This document shows positions 61,601 to 64,000 of a DNA stretch of 64,000 bases, one piece after another (positions within the stretch are counted from its first letter, which is position 1; each line of letters starts with the position of its first letter). The stretch is from assembly GCA_937930535.1 (NCBI GenBank), contig CALGKJ010000050.1:1-64000 (forward strand), in the 5' to 3' direction. A program made the position numbers and the translations under genes. Under the pieces are notes generated by a model. The model worked only from the letters and a program-made list of their open reading frames with translations. It searched no databases and was not told where the DNA came from. The DNA is from an uncultured Clostridia bacterium (GTDB lineage: Bacteria > Bacillota > Clostridia > Lutisporales > Lutisporaceae).

Positions 61601-64000
61601 AGGAAGAAAAATATGAAAAAACCTTCGAGCAGGCAGTAAAAGAACTACAAAAGCAGGCGATAGGGGCGGCGCAATATGAATATATAGCCTTAGCAGAGAT
61701 ACAGACAAACAGTGAACTAAAGCAGAATCTGATAGATAATTTATTTGTATTCGAAAACTATCCAACAGAAAAAGAGATAGAAACAAGCTTTAGTATAAAT
61801 AATCTGGGGTTTAAAGTAAACACTGCAAAATCAACAGGACACACAAGCTATAACTTTAATTTTGTAGTAATGCCTGGAGAAGAGCTGCTAATAAAGCTAG
61901 GCTACAACGAAAAAATATATGATGAAGAACAGATAGAAAGGATACTTGGAAACATCCATAAGGTAATAGATACCATAATAGAAAGCCCAAGCATTAAACT
62001 GAAAGATGTAGAGATACTTGCTTCAAAAGAAAAGCAGCAGCTTCTTATAGATTTTAATGATACCGCAGCCGAATACCCAGAAAACAAAACTATCTGTCAG
62101 CTATTTGAAGAACAGGCAGAAAAAACGCCGTACAACATAGCCATAGTATTTGATAGCGAAGCTTCTGTCAGAAAGACACTTACCTACAAAGAACTAAATG
62201 AAAGAGCAAACCAACTGGCAGAGGTACTGAGAAGCAAAACTATACAGGCGGATGATAAAACAAGCAATATAATTGCAATTATGGTTGAAGGCTCTTTGGA
62301 AATGATAGTTGGCATAATGGGAATATTAAAATCAGGAGCAGCTTATTTACCTATAGATCCTAGGTACCCGAAGGATAGAATAGAATATATGCTTGAGGAT
62401 AGTGGAGTAGGTATACTTTTAACGCAAACATTTCTTAAAGATAAGCTTGAATACGATAAAAGCATACTGCTTCTGGATGATGAAGACTTATACAAAGGAA
62501 ATACTGATGAATGCACACATATAAGCAAAATAAAAGGCATAACTATGTGGGATACAGATAATTTGTTGGAGCTGGCATATGTAATATATACATCAGGCTC
62601 TATGGGTACACCTAAAGGGGTAATGATAGGACATAGATCACTCGTAAATATGTGTACATGGTATAAAAAATATTACGACTTAAATGAAACAAGTAGGTGT
62701 ACAAAATATGCGGGCTTCGGTTTCGACGCGTCTGTTTGGGAGATATTTCCGGCACTAATTACTGGGGCATCTCTTTATATAGTTAATGATGATATAAAGC
62801 TTGATATAGAGAAGCTTAACGAGTACTATGAATTAAATCATATTACTCATAGCTTTTTGCCTACTCAGGTTTGTGAAGAATTTATGATAAAGGATAATAA
62901 GAGCCTTAAATACCTTGCGACAGGCGGAGACAAGCTGAAGCAGTATTTTGATACCAGATATACATTAATCAATAACTACGGACCTACCGAAAACACAGTT
63001 GTTGCAACAAGCTTTATATTAGATATGAGGTATGACAACATTCCCATAGGCAAGCCCATATCAAATACAAAAATATATATTGTAGACAGATATAATAAGC
63101 TTGTGCCAATAGGAGTACCGGGAGAGCTGTGCATAAGCGGAGCAAGTCTGGCAATAGGGTATTTAAACAGACCTGAGCTGACAGCAGAAAAATTTGTGGT
63201 CAATCCTTTTGGCACAGATGAATATAGATTGATGTACCGCACTGGCGATCTAGCTAGGTGGCTGCCAGATGGGAATATAGAATTTTTGGGACGTATAGAC
63301 CAGCAGGTAAAAATCCGCGGCTATAGAATAGAGCTTGGAGAGATAGAGAGTCAGCTTCTTGGCTATCCTGGTATTAAAGCGGCAGCAGTAGCAGCAAAGG
63401 AGGATAATTGCAGCAAATACCTATGTGCTTACATAGCGGCTGACAGAGACTTTACGGCAGCAGAGTTAAAAGCATTTTTATCGGAAAAGCTGCCCAGCTA
63501 TATGATACCAAGGAGCTTTATCAAGCTTGAAGCTCTGCCCCTTACTGCAAATGGAAAAGTAGATAAAAAAGCACTTTTGGACTTAGAGGTGCAAAAACAA
63601 TCAGAAGTGGAAGGTATAGATCCAAGAAATGAAATAGAAAAGTTTTTAACCAGTGAAATTAGCAAGGTTATGTCACTAGATAATATAGGAATAAATGAAA
63701 ATCTATTTGATAAAGGGGCAACTTCCCTGGATATAATGAAAATCACGCAAAGAATAAAGGATAAATATGTGATTGATTATAATCAGGTTTTCCAATTCCC
63801 TTATATTTCAGAAATAGCCAAGAGAGTGAAAGCAAAGCAGTATGACACAATAACACATATTAATAAGTTAAAGGAAAAGTACAGAGATCCAGACATTGAA
63901 AACTATATGAAAAATCAGGTAGAGGAGGAGCTAAAAGAATATCTAAATAGAAGCACTGAGGAATGTGATAAGCTTGATTTATCAAAAACTAAGAACTATG
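55639..64000 (+). CDS. Nonribosomal peptide synthetase, A-T-C-A-T-C-A-T, continues past the window (partial)
   Basis: The frame stays open from ATG 55639 (AAAGAGGG upstream) to the window end, over 2780 residues. Domains: A1 1-500, T1 near 555 (GGHSLKA), C 612-1040 (HHIISDG), A2 1054-1555, T2 near 1600 (GGDSIKA), C 1690-2120 (SPMQEGMLFH, HHIVMDGW), A3 2134-2650, T3 near 2695 (KGATSLDIM). A1 starts the protein directly and completes the module begun by the previous gene's last C. Pocket readings: A1 D-A-M-H-V-G-L-Y-N (no known code), A2 D-A-W-S-L-G-N-V-A and A3 D-A-W-S-A-G-N-V-V (Leu-like). A2 reads FLDRID where most have FLGRID. After T3, helical sequence ending LDLSKTKNYG resembles the lead into a thioester-reductase domain, which would lie beyond the window. 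Confidence 0.9.
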   Translation, partial: MLVKLFEEKVKKTPEKVIVKTNNRELTYCELNNYANAIADEINKETDCTVQGEDKAALLFEHGTDMIAGTLGALKANKVYIPCDPSYPENRLLYMLKNSEAELIITNNANIKLAKRLKNQADKYMRIINIDEINTNNAVPNPERRADKDKIAYILYTSGSTGNPKGIVQTHGNVLHFINCYIKNLNITEADRMTLFSSFSHDAAIMDIYSSLLSGAALHPLNIKEQANMTVLAEWLYNEKITIWHSVPTLYRYFINTLTDKAELNNIRLIVLGGESVIEHDITSFKKHFDNAVLVNLYGQSESSYNSALFVTRDTKLKMITLGEAVDETEILVINDDGEEVAPLNTGEIVIASKYIAKGYWKDEEKTKYSFSHDPDLGNLYWTGDLGRVTEDGNIEFLGRKDYQIKIRGHRVELGEIETKILSYSRFKEAVVIGKEDKLGEKYLCAYIAADESLADEEALITAELREYLAKDLPEYMIPSYFVYLDKLPQTPNGKLDRTALVSISTNQEAAATTTIKAKYEAPRTELEEMLVKLWKETLGAENIGINDNFFELGGHSLKAANLITKIHRELNIEVPLKEIFEAPTIKGISEYINTRKESIYASIQPVKRSGHCPASCYIASSAQKRIYALQQIELKNTSYNMPAVFEIEGELDIQRLKQAINRLIEKHEALRTSFELYEDSLMQKIHKQAGLNIELLDSTLSVEQMTKQFVRAFNLNESPLLRVGLAKVNSDSQINTLKYILLFDMHHIISDGTSIGILIEEFGKAYAGKELPELKIQYKDFAEWQNQLFKSEKIKNQEKYWIESLSNELPVLNLPYDYTRPLVQSFEGSKISFEINADITAELRKLAKETNTTMYMILLAVYNVLLHKYSGQEDIIVGSPIAGRPRAELSNIIGMFVNTLAMRCFPKGQKTFRKFLLEVKETALKAYENQDYQFEELVDQLEVKRDMSRNPIFDVVFVLQNMDLKQTQLEGITIKPRMIDSGISKFDMTLTAMEEAEKINITIEYCTKLFKKETIERLCNHLLSIIQEAAQNTDKTLAAMQMLTSLEKQQLLAEFNNTKMEYPQNKTIQQMFEEQAEQTPDNTALVYGSNNLTYKELNQKANQLARVLRDKGLKPDSIAGILIEPSLEMIVGILGVIKAGGAYLPIDPSYPQQRICYMIEDSKAEILLTQSTLSNLSLLHETSVNTINLDDKSLYCGNCQNLESINTSYHMAYVIYTSGSTGKPKGVMIEHDALINMCTWYNHYYSLNENDRGTKYAGFGFDASVWEIFPYLLTGASIYIIEDEIKLNIDKLNEYYEHKKITISFLPTQICEQFILKDNKNLRCLLTGGDKLKQYKKTRYKLVNNYGPTENTVAATSFVLDKEYNNIPIGKPIANTQIYIIDKFNSLQPIGVAGELCISGASLSRGYLNNPELTAEKFAENPFVNQKGSRMYRTGDIARWLPDGNIEFLDRIDEQVKIRGYRIELGEIENSLLRHEAVNEAAIAVMAEENEADGKYLCGYFTAARELSISELREHLSKELPDYMIPYSFIQLDSMPLTPNGKLDRKALSDISRYADSYQMLAKTDYEAPRNDAEEKLAYIWMEVLGTDKVGISDSFFMLGGDSIKAIQVCARLQRYNMKLEVKHLLQNSTIKEASKYLERLNAICGTDKQKLPTLKGTMQSRIDKEEYELIKAILKENGIEQSNIEDMYPLSPMQEGMLFHTQLKNNKNVYFEQTTLDIAGEISIDIFEESFNKVIEKYDVLRTVFIHERVRKPVQVVLKEARRTVEFINIAELSETNKEKYIEEFKVKDREKGFDLTRELPVRAYVIKLEQQRYTIIWSFHHIVMDGWCLSLIMKDFIKGYISKKEGNQIQIGTGKSYSEYIEWLEKKDKEEAISYWKNHLDGYEQKAAVPTTKFIVNRDECQNRERIMTLNKETTRALVRLSQQYGVTLNTVMQGIWGVILQGCNNTDDVVFGTVVSGRPAEITGIEEMVGLFINTIPVRFKTKQEEKYEKTFEQAVKELQKQAIGAAQYEYIALAEIQTNSELKQNLIDNLFVFENYPTEKEIETSFSINNLGFKVNTAKSTGHTSYNFNFVVMPGEELLIKLGYNEKIYDEEQIERILGNIHKVIDTIIESPSIKLKDVEILASKEKQQLLIDFNDTAAEYPENKTICQLFEEQAEKTPYNIAIVFDSEASVRKTLTYKELNERANQLAEVLRSKTIQADDKTSNIIAIMVEGSLEMIVGIMGILKSGAAYLPIDPRYPKDRIEYMLEDSGVGILLTQTFLKDKLEYDKSILLLDDEDLYKGNTDECTHISKIKGITMWDTDNLLELAYVIYTSGSMGTPKGVMIGHRSLVNMCTWYKKYYDLNETSRCTKYAGFGFDASVWEIFPALITGASLYIVNDDIKLDIEKLNEYYELNHITHSFLPTQVCEEFMIKDNKSLKYLATGGDKLKQYFDTRYTLINNYGPTENTVVATSFILDMRYDNIPIGKPISNTKIYIVDRYNKLVPIGVPGELCISGASLAIGYLNRPELTAEKFVVNPFGTDEYRLMYRTGDLARWLPDGNIEFLGRIDQQVKIRGYRIELGEIESQLLGYPGIKAAAVAAKEDNCSKYLCAYIAADRDFTAAELKAFLSEKLPSYMIPRSFIKLEALPLTANGKVDKKALLDLEVQKQSEVEGIDPRNEIEKFLTSEISKVMSLDNIGINENLFDKGATSLDIMKITQRIKDKYVIDYNQVFQFPYISEIAKRVKAKQYDTITHINKLKEKYRDPDIENYMKNQVEEELKEYLNRSTEECDKLDLSKTKNY

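Overview
The window is AT-rich and reads like an anaerobic Gram-positive of the class Clostridia (Bacillota). The signs are strong AGGAGG-type ribosome binding sites, many U-tailed intrinsic terminators, a two-subunit (GcvPA/GcvPB) glycine decarboxylase, a tandem glycine riboswitch, an [NiFe] hydrogenase, a LytTR regulator and Rhs proteins of the Gram-positive secreted type. I cannot name the species from sequence alone. I saw no rRNA, tRNA or CRISPR array.

Layout. (1) 160-1734: secreted alkaline phosphatase. (2) 2216-12106: large PKS/NRPS hybrid (KS-ACP-C-A-T-C-A-T-C) whose stop codon lies inside a decayed second copy of the phosphatase gene (12094-12282). (3) 12534-16404: hybrid sensor kinase with two kinase cores, overlapping a LytTR response regulator. 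A small unknown Cys-bearing protein follows. (4) 17067-18917 (minus): lipoate ligase and lipoyl synthase, divergent from the glycine cleavage operon 19180-26782 (riboswitch, gcvH, gcvPA, gcvPB, lpdA, and a gcvT-glyA fusion). The two lipoate enzymes serve the lipoyl-dependent H protein encoded next door. (5) 27132-29590: topoisomerase III and a small membrane protein. (6) 29781-31343 (minus): chemotaxis receptor with a possible leader ORF. (7) 31588-34863: cytochrome b5-like protein, [NiFe] hydrogenase small and large subunits, and a maturation protease split over two frames by a TTTAAAG slippery heptamer. (8) 35193-50109: polymorphic-toxin region with a DNRLRE/FN3/cohesin-like surface protein, a 2712-residue subtilisin-Rhs fusion with a variable C-terminal tip, two small membrane proteins (candidate immunity), then an orphan Rhs C-terminal cassette with its own candidate immunity gene. 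An IS256-type transposase remnant closes this region. (9) 51087-64000: two NRPS genes (C-A-T-C, then A-T-C-A-T-C-A-T, running off the window).

The NRPS genes divide unusually: one ends in a condensation domain and the next starts directly with an adenylation domain, so one module spans two proteins. Binding-pocket residues read by eye suggest Tyr-like (first A domain of the first synthetase), Val-like (second synthetase) and two Leu-like pockets (third synthetase). Two further A domains belong to a divergent subfamily.

Beyond genes, the main signal is a small dispersed element of about 100 bp made of two hairpins bounded by TATAG/CTATA. It occurs four times (26834, 29634, 34958, 50655). Two copies sit inside the loops of intrinsic terminators, and the hairpin arms differ in sequence while pairing is kept. 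The other top points are the possible programmed -1 frameshift in the hydrogenase protease, the first synthetase's ketosynthase that lacks its HGTGT histidine, and the subtilisin-Rhs fusion.
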